Of a stretch of DNA of 64,000 nucleotides, positions 13,200 through 64,000 are shown piece by piece. Location of the stretch: contig NC_084768.1 in the NCBI RefSeq assembly GCF_028858725.1, positions 32,146,664-32,210,663 on the forward strand, read 5' to 3'. Below the pieces are notes generated by a model. It was given only the letters and a program-made list of their open reading frames with translations. It was not told the DNA's origin and did not search any database. The position numbers and the translations under genes are program-made. Numbering within the stretch: position 1 is the stretch's first letter; the number at the start of each line of letters is the position of its first letter. The DNA is from Colius striatus (taxonomy: Eukaryota > Chordata > Aves > Coliiformes > Coliidae).

Positions 13200-13966
13200 C
13201 ACTGGCTGATGTACAGAAAATGAGGCTCCTGATGGCACGGCTACAACGCGTCCTTGGGGGCATCCCACAGAGCTCCCCAACCTGTGACCTCTGCAGGCCC
13301 TCCCGCCACGCCAAAGCGAGGAGGCACGACGGCCCCTTGCTGGACCACGGTCCCGCTGGACAGCGGAGCGGCGGCTCTCCGCTCCCCGGAGCTCAGCAAA
13401 GCCCTGACCGAACCCGCTGGGTGGGAGCGTGAACGGGCGGGACGCGCCAGGGAAAATCCCTCTCCCCGCGGTGCCACCCGCCCGGCGCCCGGCGCTCCCC
13501 TCGGGAGAGCGGCTCCGCGGGGAAAAGAGGGGGAAGGCGGCAAAGGGAGGGTGCGGCGAGCCCGGCCCCGCCCGGCGCCGCCGCGGCCCCGCAGCCCGGC
13601 CCGCGCCGCACCCTGGCGGCGGCGCTGATGTCACATCCGCCGCCCGCGCCCCGCGCCCGTCCAGCCGCGCCCGCGCCGCCGTCCCCCGGCCCCAAACTTG
13701 GGCGGTGGGTTGGTCCGCGCGGGGAGAGGAGGGGCGGGGGAGGGAGGGACGGGGCAGCGCACGGAGGCGCTCCGGCAGCGCCGGCGTCGCCCGCCCTCCC
13801 CGCGCCGAGGCTGCCCGCGGAATGAGCGTCCCCCGGGTGGCCGCCGCCGCCTCCTCTCGAGCTCCGGGCGGGCGGGCAGAAAGCGCGGCTGCCGGCGCAG
13901 TCCCTGCAGCGGGAGCGGAGTGAATGACCGAGAGGAGCGGCGCGGAGAGGCAGCCCCGGCATCAGG

Positions 13967-64000
<50,034 letters not shown>

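Noticed and set aside
13254..13923. Overlapping plus-strand open frames of 65-164 codons in the CpG island
   Set aside because: Several frames are open at once with low-complexity products, as expected from base composition.

Overview
The window is vertebrate nuclear DNA, most likely from a bird. The only interspersed repeats recognised are CR1 non-LTR retrotransposon pieces: mostly 5'-truncated, with ATTCTATG-type 3' ends and one dominant subfamily. No mammalian-type LINEs or SINEs are seen. Reptiles such as turtles and crocodilians also carry CR1, so the bird call is likely but not proven, and no species can be named.

The window holds one protein-coding gene, on the + strand: the 5' half of OLFM3 (olfactomedin 3, noelin-3, optimedin). 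I reconstructed it exon by exon from reading frame and splice sites. Alternative first exon 1A is at 13967-14035, inside a CpG island. Alternative first exon 1B is at 44265-44393, inside the long first intron and without a CpG island. The shared exons are 2 (48881-49027), 3 (51297-51452), 4 (55594-55813) and 5 (63393-63499). Both first exons end in phase 0 and join exon 2 in frame. The A form gives 233 codons within the window and the B form 253. The last exon, with most of the olfactomedin domain, lies beyond the right edge.

Layout: 1-13.2 kb is intergenic or upstream DNA with four CR1 pieces and one unrecognised protein-like stretch (10.0-10.6 kb). About 13.2-14.6 kb is the CpG-island promoter and exon 1A. 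14.0-48.9 kb is intron 1, with several CR1 copies and, near its 3' end, promoter and exon 1B. 48.9-64 kb holds exons 2-5, separated by introns of 2.3, 4.1 and 7.6 kb; intron 4 carries the longest CR1 copy, with a reverse-transcriptase remnant whose catalytic aspartates are lost.

The gene makes a secreted, coiled-coil, disulfide-linked glycoprotein of the noelin family. The two promoters choose the N-terminus, which contains the secretion signal; everything from exon 2 onward is shared. Most other open frames are chance frames in AT-rich intronic DNA, CpG-island frames on both strands, or CR1 ORF2 remnants. I found no undescribed multi-gene system here. The points most worth checking are the two-promoter layout with upstream ORFs at both starts, a Pax6-like core site in promoter A, and an inverted pair of CR1 copies sharing one truncation point.
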